Assembly (NCBI GenBank): GCA_012295275.1
Contig: CM022672.1
Span: 19,904,894 to 19,968,893, forward strand
Source of the DNA: Chrysomallon squamiferum
Taxonomy: Eukaryota > Mollusca > Gastropoda > Neomphalida > Peltospiridae
Reading direction: 5' to 3'
DNA: 64,000 bases
In this document: piece after piece, positions 35,201 through 50,200 of the stretch
How positions within the stretch are numbered: position 1 is the first letter of the stretch
Layout: each line of letters begins with the position of its first letter
Position numbers and translations under genes: made by a program
The notes under the pieces: model-generated
Database searches by the model: none
Told to the model about the DNA's origin: nothing
The model's input: the letters and a program-made list of their open reading frames with translations, nothing else

Positions 35201-38200
35201 TTGCTGTATATATCTGTATAATGATGTCACAAGTTTAAAATAATAGTAAATCTTTGTAACTTTTTGCAGCATTTTTAAAATGTTTGAACATGGGAATTCA
35301 AGATCATTCTTTGTTTTGTAACAGGTTTGCTTCTGAAGAACCAGGTGTTGTATTTGCCAGGAAACAGCCATCTGATAATGAGCAGCAATTCTGAAGGCTC
35401 TACCTGCAGCTAAACCATCCCCAAGCCTGAACCATGGTATCTGGGGAAAAAACCATGAATTCAGCCATCGAGATTCTGCAGACATGATATTTCCAGAGCC
35501 ACCACATCTGAAGCCACATAGGTCCACTGCTGTAACTGCAACAGCAGGACCATCACAGGAAGTGGCTGCTGCCAATGGCACTTAAAGAAAAAGAAAAAAG
35601 AAGCAGTAACTGTGGCTTGATGATTAACAAACAGACTGAACATAAAATTAATTTCTGTGTATATTGTAGTGTTGTTTTTCAAATTTAGTGCAGTAATTTA
35701 GAAATGTATATCTCATTAACTGTTACAGCTGTTAATGTGAAATTTCACCATACTGTGCATGCTGTGATGGTCTACCACTGTCAGATTTCACCTTGATATA
35801 TGTCTTTATGTTGAATATTTACAGAAATATTTGATTATATTTTTAATTCAATTTTTTTCACAATTGTTTTAAAAAAATCCCTTCATAAGCCATCTCTTTA
35901 AAAAACCATTGTCTTTATGACCAGTTTAGCTAGACATTTATATTTGATACTGTTGTAATGCCCATAAAATTTCACATTGTACCATTAACTGAAACAGTGA
36001 TTTTCCTAATTATCCCTGAATTTGATGTGCAAGGCCACATCTGTTGTTTAGAAAATTGTTAACAGCAGTAATTTATGCAATATGTTATCTATTGATTTTT
36101 GTTATTTGACCATTAGCAAAAACCTGTATTTAAAATATTGAGTGAAATATGGACTGATAAATAATTCTAATTAATCAATGAAATTAAATGATTATTTTTA
36201 TTTTCCACCTTTTCAGAAATGTTCCTTTGGAAAGTCAGAAAAAGACAAATGATGACCTAGCTACGTCAGTGGAAGCATTAACATTGCAAGCCTCAACAAG
36301 TACAGTCAGCATTGTTCTTTCAAAAGCACAGAAAGCTGAATCTTTTGTCCCACCAGTTCAGAGTCATAACAGAAGTGTAATGTCAACCACTTCTAAAGAA
36401 CCTTTTGTGGCATCAAATCCTCCACAACCTTCATGTGACGTTGTGCAACCTCCTGGTAAGTTTATTAATAATTTTTTTGACACCATAACTTTATGATTAA
36501 TTTGATGGTTCAAGTACATATATATTGATATATTTTGATTTCTGTTTTCTTTCTTTTATTAATAAAAATGTTTTTGTTTTTAATTTAAATTTAGGTGGCT
36601 ATCAGGTATATTGTCCTCCACTGCCACCAAGACCTCCTCCAGGGCCCACTTACCCTTATGTTGCACCAGACAACACTGTTTATTACAGTAATCCTGGGTA
36701 TGTGAATTATGATTCACAGGCAGTTCCGCCCCCATCAGGCCAGTGGTCACATCCATGGTATAATCATAATCAAGCTGTACCATATGTACCTGGTGTTCAG
36801 TCTTGGGATATTGGGATGTATGGACCAGGTTGGAATCAGCCTGGAAATGTTCAGCAGAATTCTAATCAGGTAGGCAGATGTAATTTTATTAGCCAGCAAA
36901 TGACTGGCTATACATAAATTGTGGTAAGTCTAATCTAAGGCAGTTGTTCACTGAAATTCACCAAATAAGAGACACTAAACAAAGGTTGGACGCAAAAGGT
37001 AACCAACAATCTCAACTGGACTTGCTGATTGTTAACCAAAAAAAATGTCTTCTTTTTTTTTTCTCTTTCCTTGTTTTTTTTTTGTTTTGTTTTTAAAAAT
37101 TTTAAATTTATTTAGTTAATTATTTAAAAATATAAAAAAAACATTTCCCTTGTGTGTATGAAATAAGAATGTTATTACTTTCCAGTGTGTGTGTGTGTGT
37201 GTGTGTTTGAGATGTTGTTGGATGTACCATGTTGCCTTGGGAGAACTAATTTTTAAAATAAAATAGCATCTGACACAATAGAAGGAAAACGTTTCAAGTT
37301 CTTAGAACAGATTTCTTTGTTTTACTTATAGCAATGTCTGTTTCTTGAAAATGAAAATATAATTTCTTTTTGAAATGTTTTCTTGATCTCTGCTTTAATA
37401 GTTTTTTTAATTTTTATTAGATGGAAAAACCCTTAAATTAATCTGTATCTGTGGGTTTTTTTTTTTTTTTTTTTTTTTTTTTTGTTTGGGGTTTTGTGTG
37501 GTGGAAGGGGGTTCATTTATTAAATACATCAAAAATATTAGAGTACATTATTATATAAAGCTTCAGATGGAAGATACTTAAGAATAGTCTGATAAACATT
37601 TAACTAAAATAAACTCCTACCTATCTATCATTAATAACAAATGGATTTTTTTTCAGTGCTTGAAATATGTATTATTATTATTACAAACTTCAGTTTAAAA
37701 TTTAGGTTTAATATAACATCATATATTTCATCCATTGAAAGCTTTATACTTTCAGTTGCATGATTGAGTTAAAAATAATTGCCATGACTACACTACAAGA
37801 TTTTAATTCTATAAATTCTTATTCAATTAAAGAACTTGCATTTTCTTTGGTGAAGATGTTTTAATAGGAACAAATCATGGATGGTATTATAAAGTTATTT
37901 TTATATTTTACATTTATAAAGAGGTTATACACCACTGACATCTCATAATACTTTAATATGAAATAATATATTTTTATTTTGTAATTGTCAATAGTTATTA
38001 TATGGTAGTACAGTAGAAGCATCAGTGTTTGCATAAAAATGAATACATTTGCTTAGGAACATGTACAATCTTCAAAAAACCCCAAAAAGATGCACATGTT
38101 CCAAAATGAAAATCATCAAAAAGAATGATGGTAAGCAAACTTACGAAGATCATTGTTAGTCTAGTTTTTCCAGTGCATATTTCTCTTTCTTTATTTTTTT

Positions 38201-41200
38201 TTTTTTTTTTCAATTTTTTTTTCAGCATGTTTTTTATTTACATGTATCTTTAATGCAAAATAATTATAGCATTCCATTACTCACATACAAAACCTTTGAC
38301 ACAGTATATTCATATCAACATGTCTGCCTTCATTCAGTTAAGATGGTTTCATTTCTTACTTGTATAATGAACAAATGATGTGATTTACAAATAACTTATG
38401 ATAATCTTTTGGTAGGATAGCTAAATGATATGCAAAATCAGCTTTTGCTTTGCTGCATTTAGTTGTAGATTTTGAAAAATGCATAACAGGTAAAGGAAAA
38501 AAAAAAGAAGAACACAGTAACATTTGAAGCAAATTAAATGCTGATTAAATGACATTTTGCTTGTTGGTTGCTGTAACATTCTAACCTTTTCTTATCCAAA
38601 AATCATCAAAATTTTGATTAATATAAAAGTTATCAAAGGAACTGACCTGATAATTATCTTTCACACGTATTTAAAGATTTACACATTTTAACAGAACTTG
38701 TCTTCTGTTTCTCTTTAATTATGGCTTTGTCCAAATTAAAGTGTTAAACAATCCTCATTTTGCTGCTCTCTTATTATGGTGGCTTGTAAGTGAAAATGTT
38801 TTATTATGTTCTTTTGTCACTAATGTTTGGAGGGGGGAAGTAAAGGAAAGACATTTATGTAATAGAAATTCATACAAGAGTTGTTTTTGTTTGTTTTTTA
38901 AATAAAAAAGAAAAATCTGTTACGAGTACCATGTAATGTGAGAACATTTGTTCATTATTAACAGTGTTAATGTACATACCTAGGGCCTCTGCCATATACC
39001 TACTGCTTTGGTAGTTCTGTCTTATGTTTTGTTCCTGGCAGTTTTTGTCGTCAGTCGTGATTACAGATTTGTGTCTCTTTCAGACGATGTATGGAAGTTA
39101 CGTTGTGTACAGTATGTGGCCTCCCTCACATTACTGTAATGTCTCGCCGCTGGGACCATCTTTGGTCCCCATCGATCAGTGTTCACAAATATACGAAGCA
39201 TCGGACAATAATGCCTGTCAAGATTGCATTCATGAGACCTGTATTAACCAGGATCATTACAATAATAGCTGAATATTTTAATATCTTCTGGTGGATGTTA
39301 GAACAATTTTATCTCTTGTGGTAAATTGTCAGATATGTTGGATACTTTTTTATATTTATGAATGAAAAGAAAAATGGGGGAATTTTTTTTTTATGTGTAA
39401 TCTAACATATCAGCACTATAAAAGAAAATAATTTTTAAAAATTGTTTTTATTGAGGAATGATATTTTTAAATTGATATTTAAATTTTTTTATATTTTATA
39501 ATTTTTTATATTTTTTAATTTTTTACCCTCATTGTTAAACAACGCTTTTAACATGACTGCAATGGAAGTACTGCATTTTAAAAAATATTTGTGGGCATCT
39601 CAAAATACACATTTTAAGTAAAAACAGCCACCAGAAGAAAATGTAATTGTATATAAAGTATCCAATTTCGATTTGATCTAAAAAGGCTTTTAAAATGGAT
39701 ACTTCGTGGTAAGAGTTGCAATTCTGAATATCGCCTTCCAAAACAAAATAATTTTCCAGTATTTCAGATATCACTGGAAATAACTAACTGGTGTAAAAAG
39801 TAAATTGTTTTAAAAAATAACTTGATAAAACTTGTCTAAACCAATCAGCAACTCGACCAGACTTTGAAAGTAAACTTTTCTGAATAGCAATTTGGCCAAT
39901 AGAGCAATGGTTGCGATTTCTTGCAGGTGTCCTTTTAATGTTGTTTGTTTTGTAGGTTTGTTTGGGGTATTTTGTTGGTTTTTTGCAATAACAAATATTA
40001 TATTTGGTTTAGACATGGGTTTATTAAGTTTGCCTGTTACTTCATGGTCAGTGAATGAAATATGGTGATAGCTAGAAAGGAAAGACTGTCCGAAATGTGC
40101 AACTTGTATCTTTAACTTTGTTTTATTTCATAGGCCCATTTCCTTAAACTTGAGTACTGACTCAGATTTTTCTCTTAAACAAAAACCTTTAAATACCTGA
40201 ATTTATGAAAATCATTTTTATTATTATGTTTTTAATTGGTTCATATCTGAAAGTCAGTTTGCTGCTTTACAGTAGGATTCTGCATGAAGTAATAATAATT
40301 GAAATAATATTTGTTCACATTCATTTTCTTTTCATTGTTAAGACATGGTAACTGCAGATTAAGCAGAGGTTGGACACGATTAAGAAGTTTGAATGTTAGA
40401 AGTTCTGTATATTTTTATGTAATGGGTGACTGGGTTATTTGCAGCAGTTCTGATGTCTTTGCTTTTTATTTATAATGATTGTACATAAAATGTAACAGTA
40501 AGTTTACTGGAGATAAATTAGACGTGTTTTAAAATTATACTTGTGATAATAATTAAGTGAGTTATACAGGTCAGATTAAGTGGCATATAGACTGATATTT
40601 AATGTTATAGAACAAGGCAAAGTGTATCTAATGTGGTATTTGAACTATTGTCATTTAGAAATGATCATAGTTAAAAAACGTGTGCAACTCACTGATAAAT
40701 CTGGTTCACTGTGAAAATTTCACAATTAATAATGATAATGCCAGTTATATGAGCTTAGTTTTTTAGAGGCAGAATATTAATTTCATGGAAATATTTCTGT
40801 CATGAGATAGAGCAAGCACATTCATTTTTCTCATACTGAGAATCCTCAGGAGAGTATGCTATTTGCATAAAATTTATAAAATATTTTTATAAATGTATTG
40901 GTACTTCTGTATGGAGATCTAAATGTATACTATCTGAAGATGTTAGTATTTAGTTATGGTCCATCATTGGAAGTATGCATTCACAAAAGTTTCTTTGTGA
41001 TAAAATATTTTAATACATGTGTATATAATACTTATTTTGATGACTTGAAATTTCACTGAAAACAGATTTTTTTTATTGATTTAGCATAAATGTTTTTAAA
41101 AAGATTTATACATAGAAAACAAAAATAAAAGCTTTTAAATTTTGCATTCATTATATGTGTATAAATATGCACCTCAGTAGTTGTAATTTTAATAGAAATC

Positions 41201-44200
41201 AAAAATCATGGATCTTGTACATAAAACAATGTGGAAAAGACACTTACTTTTTTTTACTTTTTTTTTTTTATCATTATTTAAAAAATAAGAAATCTTTGTA
41301 ATGGACTACGGTTCTAGCAAAGTGGACTGTGACTGATATTCAGTACAGAGACAATATCCTCATTTCATTTAATACATATCACTTGATTTATATATATAAA
41401 ATATAATGTGGTTATAAAATATTTTGTTTACTACAAAATGTTTTGATTTTAACACAAAACAGGTAAAATGGATCCCTTTTAGTTTTATGAAATAAATATT
41501 TGTCTAACTTGATAATAACTTTTATTTACAGTTTTCAGAACATTTGTAAATACGATTTACAAAATATTTTTCATGTAGTACTGAAGCCATTTATTTGGTT
41601 TTATTGTTTGTAATTAAGTGGATGTTATTCTCAAGTAGAAATCTGTAACACTTTTTCGACTGTCAGGTTTGTTTGTATTTTTTATTTTATTTTGATGTGT
41701 GTGTAAATAGAGGAATTAAAATACATCAGTCAGAATTTTACTTTTACTTTTCTCAGACCTTGTCCCCTTTATTTTTCTCTGATATATACATTTTTTTCTT
41801 CTTTTTTCTTTCTTTAAACTGATTAATTTTTGTTTTAATTTAAAAATAATAAAACTAGATTTATTATAATCTGAGAACTCTTGAAGGCAGACATTCACTG
41901 AAAAGACGATTATTTTACAAACAAGAAAAAATTATATTGCTGAAATGTAATTTGAAGTATTTGTAATACATTATAACACTGTTACATGAACTTTATTGTT
42001 AAAGCAGAATAATTTAAAACATTTTCAGAAAATAATGAGAAAATACTTTTCAATGATGATGAAAATTCACTTAAAACGGTCTTTTTTATTTTATTTTTTT
42101 GGTCTTTTTAATTCATTTTAATTATTTACAAAAATAAGACATATCTGTTTATAAATATCTTTGTGAAATAAAACTTTCTGTATTTTTATTATTATTATTA
42201 TTATTTTTGTATTTATTTTATTATTTTTTCCAAATCTGTTCAGAATGAAGTCAGTTATATTTTGTCAGTTTTGTCATTAATCCAGTGCCATAGCCACTCA
42301 GTGAAGAGAAGGAAAATTCAAAGAATGTAAAACCATCAAGGATGCAAAATGTACCTTCAGAAATGAAAATAAAAGATTATTCTAAAGGATTATTTAATTT
42401 TTGACTCGGTCAGCTGCAGCACTGGAATTCTTAGCACTAACAAGTTATGAAACTATATTCTCAGATGGTAAGCGCACCTTAAGAAATATCAGTGGTAAGT
42501 ATGGGTACATTAAAAACAGTTTCAAGTGATTCAACGTACAGCTTGGGAATCCCTAGCGCTAACAGTTATGAAATTCAGATTTGGTGATAAGCGCAAACAA
42601 TAAAGGTTTTCGGTAAGTATACATACATTAAAAACTGTCACATTTTAGTTTCAGGAGAGCTTTCTTTTTTTCTTCTTTTTTTTCTAAAAAAGTTTTTATT
42701 TTTAAATTGTTTAGAGGGTATTTTCCTCTAATTCAAGTCTGATTTTGAAAATGTATTATATATAAAATAAAATCATTGCCAAATTCAAGACATGTCCTAA
42801 AATAATAAATATTTTATCATTTGTACATTTGGTCCCATTTATTCAAAGGAAACAGATGTCATTTTCATACTCAACTGATCTTTCTTCTTTTTTTTTTTTA
42901 AATACAGATGCTACTGAATTTATATAATTTTTAACTTCAAAATATACAGTTCGTAATAGTCAGCCAATTTGGTTTTATTCTGATCTAATCTGTAACCTAG
43001 TGCTTCTAATTAAATTAATTTAAATACATAAATTACTAGGAATATGATTAGAACGTATTGGACCATAGATTCATGTGAACAGTATTGCAATAAAGTGAAT
43101 AATAATTCTCATCATTCGATATTTTTTATTGTTTATTGTTTTGTTTTTTTTTGATTAATTTAAACATTAAACGGTGAATTTTTTTTTCTCCCTTTTTTTA
43201 AAGTTTATACACAGACTTTTTTTTTTTTTTTTATAAATCCATTACCATTCCCATTTTTCCTCTTTGCAATAAAGTTTTGAGACCTAAGTTACATTATTTA
43301 GGCTAATACAGATATTTACTATTTTGTTGAAAGCTAGAAGTAGGTTTTGTCAGATAAAAATATTTTTAGGGTTCTTTAGTGTTAAGTCATCTATATGGCA
43401 GTGTAGATGTGCAATTGTTTGCCTGACCACAGTGGGTAATCTGCTGTTGGAGCAGATGTACAATTTTTCAGTGTCAAGATCACGTCATAAGCAGGGGTTG
43501 ACACAGCAACCAGGGACATGTCGTTGATCTGGCCGACAGCCGTCATGGCCGGCGGTGGTTTTAAAAAGGTACTTGAAATCTGCCAGCTTTCATAATGTGA
43601 ATAGTAATTGGAGCATGATTACGTGTCCGATATATTTTTTTTTTTTTTTTTTTTTTTTTCTCCTCCTCAGCCATAACAGTATTGTGAAATTTAGTTAACT
43701 CTTTTGGAGGGTGGGTGGGTGGTGCAGTTGTGTGGTAAGAGAAAACAAAATTACCTGTCAGTGTAATCACTTGAAACCTCAAGTCAGATGTACTTTGTAT
43801 ACATCTGACACTGCATTTTTCTGCACACTGTTAATTGTGCATGTGTCTTTGGAAGACTTGTATTACAGGCATCAACATAATTCCAGACTTATTTCTTTCT
43901 TTCTTTCTTTTTTTTGTATTGGGTGTGTATAATGTGTATTTGAATGTTTATTTTCCTTTTCAGTATTTTGCCTAAAATCTTGAAATATCAGTGGTTTTGG
44001 CATTTTTGTTATTCATTGATGTCCTTGTGTAACTAATTTGTTTTGAATAATGTTTACTTACAGGGTTGTCTCTTACTAACTTCACATAAAATTTTGAGAT
44101 TTTTTAAACTATTGCTTTTATTTATAGGTCAGGGAGTCAATAAAGGAACTTCACACAAGACGATTGGAAATTCTCAGTAAAATTCAACAGAATTCACAGC

Positions 44201-47200
44201 TTGGTTGTAAGCAGCTACCATGTGAACTTCCAGTTTACCAGTCGAAGTATCCTGCAAGTTATATTCCACAAAATAGTACTGGACCCCATGGATCGACTTT
44301 CCAGATGCAGCAACCCCAGTTACGTCAATCGATGGATGTGAGATGTAGACCTTTTAATGAGAGATCAGTTGTTATCATTGACCACAGACCAGAACAGCAA
44401 AAACCAATGAACTCGTCACTTCAAGAAAGATCATTCACACATGATGTTCCTTCATCAAGAAGCTTTATTGGTCGGCCTGGTCTGTTGCATTCAACTACCC
44501 TTTTTACTTCTGTGACAGACACAGTGAATGTGGCCAAAACATCAGCTCTTGAAAAATCAGGTAAGTTATTTTGTAAATTGTTGAATAGAATTTTGTTGAT
44601 TGATATCATTAATTTCAGATGCAGCCATCTGAAATGAAAATAGGAACTTTAAATGTTTTAATTTGTTTGAAAAACATATTCATGGTTAAATGTCTTCTTG
44701 CTTCCTAAATAAAAATTATTGATCAATCAGTGCTATAACTGTTAAAGGCAGATGGCGAAAATGTCTGTTACTTTATTTTACTTATTTTTTTTCTTCCCAA
44801 TTAAAGGAAAAAATATAAAATGAAAATTTAAAAATGTTTGGTGGAATGATGAAGGAAAAAAAAATTACTGAGTAATTTTGTTTAAACTGTTTTCATCACT
44901 GCAGCTTCAGGTTAAATAAGGTTAAAACTTTTTTTTGTTTTTTGTGTGTGTTTAGGTTTTAAGATGTTTTAATAGTAGTTGAGCTTTTATTTTATTTTTC
45001 AGTTAGATGTCAGAATCATGAGAGAGATGATCAAAATACAAAGCAAAAATGGCATGATTTAATTATTGGCTTAAAATCAGGTAAAATGTTCTTCAGGTAT
45101 TTTTTATGTTCTTATATAGTACTTGGACATTTCTTAATGGTTTACTTAACTTGTTTTATGGATTGTCAGCTGATCTATGAAAAGAAGTTACTTTATCACC
45201 AATAGAAAATGCATTCATATTTCAATTCACTTTAACATTTTAGACATTCATTACATTTTTTCTTCAACTTAAATCCAAATAACTTTCACTTTTTTCAGAA
45301 TTTTTAATAACTCAGTAGCTATGATTTTGAATTAGTGTTTTCAGTTTTTTATACTTGTTCCCTTTTTGCCCTCATTTTTATAAATTTTATAAACAATTTT
45401 TTTTTTTTTTTTTTTTTTCCTGAATTACACACCAGCTGCTAATGTATAAAATTAAGTAGATTACTAAACAATTTTTCACAAACAGAGTTAGAATGGTTAC
45501 TTGTTCATTCCATAAAAATAAAGTTTGGCCGTTAATGCCATATATTAATATATAAACTAAATTTCTATTTTATTAGGTATTCCAAGGTGATTTTCTGCAT
45601 GGGAAATTCAAGTTTGTTTCCTGTAGATCTTTTTGTCCTGATTTCAGTGATAACAAATTCATAGTTGTCAGTCAGATAGTTCCAGCTTTACAATTGTTTT
45701 AATATTTAATTTTTTAATGACATTTTCAACAAAAAATTATTTTTAAGGGCATGTTCTGTAGTGAGATTGTCTGTGACAAAGCTTATTTCATATACATTGC
45801 AAATATGCAGTCTAATTTTTTTATTACCTCTGTGCAATATTTTTGCATTGGTAAGTGAAGCCATTTGCATGAGATATTTTATGTGATACAATCATAAAAT
45901 CTTAGAAAATTCATTTCTTCACTTCTACTTGTACTATAAACATATTTTTTATACCAAATTAATCGGAATGAAAAGATCAAAATGATGAAGTATATCTAGA
46001 AGAAATTAATTAGAAAATGTTAATTTTGGTTGCTCATCTTGCAAGTTCATTTTCTTCAGCACTGGAATACAATCATAGTGCTAATAATAATGTATATTAA
46101 TGAATAATGATTGTTGAGTGTCCTTTCCTTTTGAGAAAGTTCTAAAAGAACTTTATAGTGACTGTATTTTGAAAAACTGGATGGATGGATAATGAATTAC
46201 AATTTAATACCACTTAAAACATATTTGATGTGAATGTAAATGGAGCTGAATTCACTTGGCTGAGATGTAAGAAGTGACTTTTGAAAAGATGTTTTTGAAA
46301 GCCTATTTAGGTTTGCATATAGGTTTGGATTTTATTAAACAAAAAAGTATACTGAATACGGAAATTTGTACTGAATGACCTGCTATGTTTTGAATCAAGT
46401 TTCTAACATAACGAGTTATATTTTTCCTACTAACACTAATTGAACATACTTATTCTAACATCAGTTTCAATATTACTTCCAAGACATTAATAAAAAAGTA
46501 AATACTAGTTAATGAACAATCACAGTTATGAACACAGCTGTTGAGAAACTGAAGTCACCTGAACAGATTTTATACTTAAGGCCTCCAGCATGCTGTCTGT
46601 AACTAACATGCCAAGAAATGATATGCATCAGTAACTGATGATTTGTTAATAAAAGTGTACGTAAAATCAGACAAATATATATGTAACCAGTTCTGATTTC
46701 AACACAAATTTAATCAGTTAAATAGTTTTATGCAGTTAAATCAACATCTTATGAAAAGAATGTTAATTTTGTTCACCAACTAGAACCTTCAAACAGTTCA
46801 TGAGATTCTAGTTGTGGAAAATCAGCTTGGTCACATCTCTCTCAGGTTGAGTGGTAGTGTGTAGTTGCTTTAAATTTAAATTCTAATCTTTTAAGATAAA
46901 ATATATATATATATGTATATATTGCTGTTTCTGTTGATTTCTTTTTGAAAGGGGTGTGCTGCTCAGAAATAGTCGAGAGATTTTACCAACATTATTTGTC
47001 AAGGTTGACTACCAGTTTTGGAAAACAGATACATTTATACTGAATATACAAATGAAGTTAAGATCCTGTTTGGTTGAGTTCATTTGCAGGAAGAAAGCTC
47101 ATAGTTAACCCCATGAACATATAAAATACAAATAATGTTCTCAATACTTGATCATAGATCCATGAGATGCATGTTACCCCAAGGTACTTCTGATCAGATT

Positions 47201-50200
47201 AAATCCTTTTTCAGTGTATGAGGATATATTCATGAGAAAGATAAGACTTCATATTTTCCATTTATCTAAAAACATTTCCACATATGACCTCAGAGAACAA
47301 ATCCAGCATTCAAAAGTCAGTAAAATTAGGTCAGAGCTGTATGGAAGTTTAGTCTACCTAATCTTAATGACATTTTTTATTTATTTATTTTTAATTTTTA
47401 ATTTTTTATTATATATTAAAAATGGTAAATAATTTTTAAAGCAAGTATATCCTCTGTTGACAGCAGTTAGTTCCTAGAAAGAGTCCTAACTGTCTTTACA
47501 TCAGTAAATTTAATATCTTCATAAGTTACACCTGGTTCATTTTAAAATATTACAGTATTGTAACAGACTTTTATAACCCATTATAATTGGGTTGTTGTTT
47601 TTTGGGAAGGTGTGTTGGTGTTTTGTTTTGCCCTATCTTTATTAAGTGTTCTTTTTTTGTGTTTTTTTTTTTTTTTTTTTTTTGATAAGGCAATTTTTAT
47701 ATTTTCTTCTTTTTTACTCTTTATTTTTTAATTTAATTACTTATCTGTCACAAAATGTTAGTTTTAAAATAATGCATTTAATGAAAAACATTAATGTCAG
47801 GGGTGGATATATATATATATATATTTTTTTTTTTTTTATTGTCTTACACATAAACATTCCTATACATGACTGATTTTCCAATTGCAAATGCTTTATTATT
47901 CAGCTAGCAGAATAATGTTGCAGACAAGATATTTTTATTTCACTGCATATTAGTAATATGCCTTCTTACTCCAGGTAAGTGAATTCATTATATGAAAATG
48001 GGGACTACATTAAATGATAATGGCACAGCACGTGACCCACTCTTGATGCTCATAATCATTATTTTCTTTTTGTTGAAAGTCAACACAGATGGGATGATGA
48101 CAAAGAATCAGTCAATTTAATTTGTTATCAGTCTTGTGCATTTAAGTGGTTGTACTATGCATTAATGTATTTTGCAGGTAGACAACCTGAGTGAAAATGA
48201 CTTCCAGGTCAGTAACCTGTCATAAAATGTACTACTCAAAACAGTTTAGGAAACACATCCGTAAATGTAAAATCCAGCCTTATTCACATTTTTTTTTTCA
48301 GACTGTCACCACCAGCTGAGTGATCTACATTAAACTGACATATGTAAATTGACTACTGAAAAAAGATATTTTAGTGTTTTGTTAAAAACGAGCTGATCCT
48401 CACTGACAGACTATAAAACTGAGATACAATTAGTCACATTAGTCTCCTTAGTACAAAGATTACCAGACCCTGTTTGGCTGTAGTAGGCTTGTTACTGTCT
48501 TAAAACATGTTTTCTGGTAGTTGATAAAGCATACTCTATGGTGTGATGGAAGCAGATTGATTCTTCTGCTAAAGTAAGAAATTCTTGCTCCCGCGTCATC
48601 TACAGTATTTTAGAAAGGTCCATGTAGAAGTTAAAGAAAAATGGCATGTAAATGTTATATAAATAATTCACCATAGATGCTTCAATCCATGTTTACAAAT
48701 CATCAAGAATAACAATATTTAATATTTGGAATAGCTGATCACTATTGGCATTAAGATGGCTTTACAGAAATTTTAGTGTTTCCTAAATTCTTTTGACTGG
48801 TATAAAACAAAATAGCCATTTTGGTAAAACCAAAAAGCAATAGTACATTTGTATACTGTTCATAATGTTCATTAGCCATTTTGCTTCCATGGAGCTGCAT
48901 TCGTGATAATCAGGTGAGTTTGTTAGGGTTGGTTAGGTGTTTTTTTTTTTTTTTTTTTAAGAAGTAGGATTAAAGACAGAATTGCATAAATATTTCTAAA
49001 ATAATCCATTGACAAAACAGTGTGGTTATTATAAATAGCAAGTGAACATTTAATTAGGAATTTTATTAATTTATTTCATTGTTTATTCTCCAGGGTGTGC
49101 TCCATATTTGACACCATCAGGAACATACATACCCTGGTCAAGTGAAGAATGTTCCACCATAACTGAAGAGGATGGTGGTGAGCAAGGAGATGCAAAAATT
49201 CAAACTAGTACCTTTCCTTGTCTAAAGGTAAGTGTAGAGATCAGCACAACAAGACCTGAACATTTTATATTATCTCCACATATTAATTATATTGATGACC
49301 AGTTTTTGTCCTAATTTTGTTAGTGTTAAGCAAGGAATGATTTGTATGTAGTTGCGTAAATAGTCCTTGCTTTCAACAGTAGCCTTCCATTAGTTAACAT
49401 ATTTTGTAAGTTTATTTACTAATTGCATATAAATAATATTTTTTCAACATTTTAACAAAAGCTGTTTTAAAATGAATATTTGGTGGAATGTTAAAATGAG
49501 AAAGAAAAAAAAATTACTCCACTTGAAGAACTCGGCCACCCATAATATTCTTCAAGTGAAATTATTTAAAACTATTATTTACAACAAGTATATATAACTG
49601 GCATTGCAGTGGTATAAAATGTGCATCAGTGTCTGCAAGAGCAATTTTATTTCCTTATTATTTATCAATTTGTAAACTAATTTATTCGGAATTACATCAG
49701 TTGATAAAATTCTTAAAATTGTTACAATTATTCTGACATTTTTCCCCTATAAGGTACATCAGATAAATCATCAAGATGGAATAGACCTTCAAACTGAAAT
49801 GTAAGTATTACTTTCAAGTTTTCTTTTCAGTTACGCTGTTTTGAGTTGTTTCACTGTTTGACAGCAAAAATAATAAGAATGTGAGAAACAGTAAACCTTA
49901 GTTAACATTTTTAAGTCTTGAGTTGAAGTTTATCTAAATAAATCAAGTCTTTGATTTTGATTTTTTTTATATATATATACATGTTGTTAAACATTTCAAA
50001 GATAAATTTTATATTCTTCTACATTGCTGAATAACAGAATAATCAGTTTTTATTTTTCATGTATTTTTAAATTTCAGGATCAACAGAGAATATCAAGAAC
50101 TTGAAAATTTTATTCTGTCTCGCCCAGCAGTTTCACATATTGGACCATTATCTCATTTGTCAAGGACAACTAAATACAAGACAAGTGATCCTGTACATAC

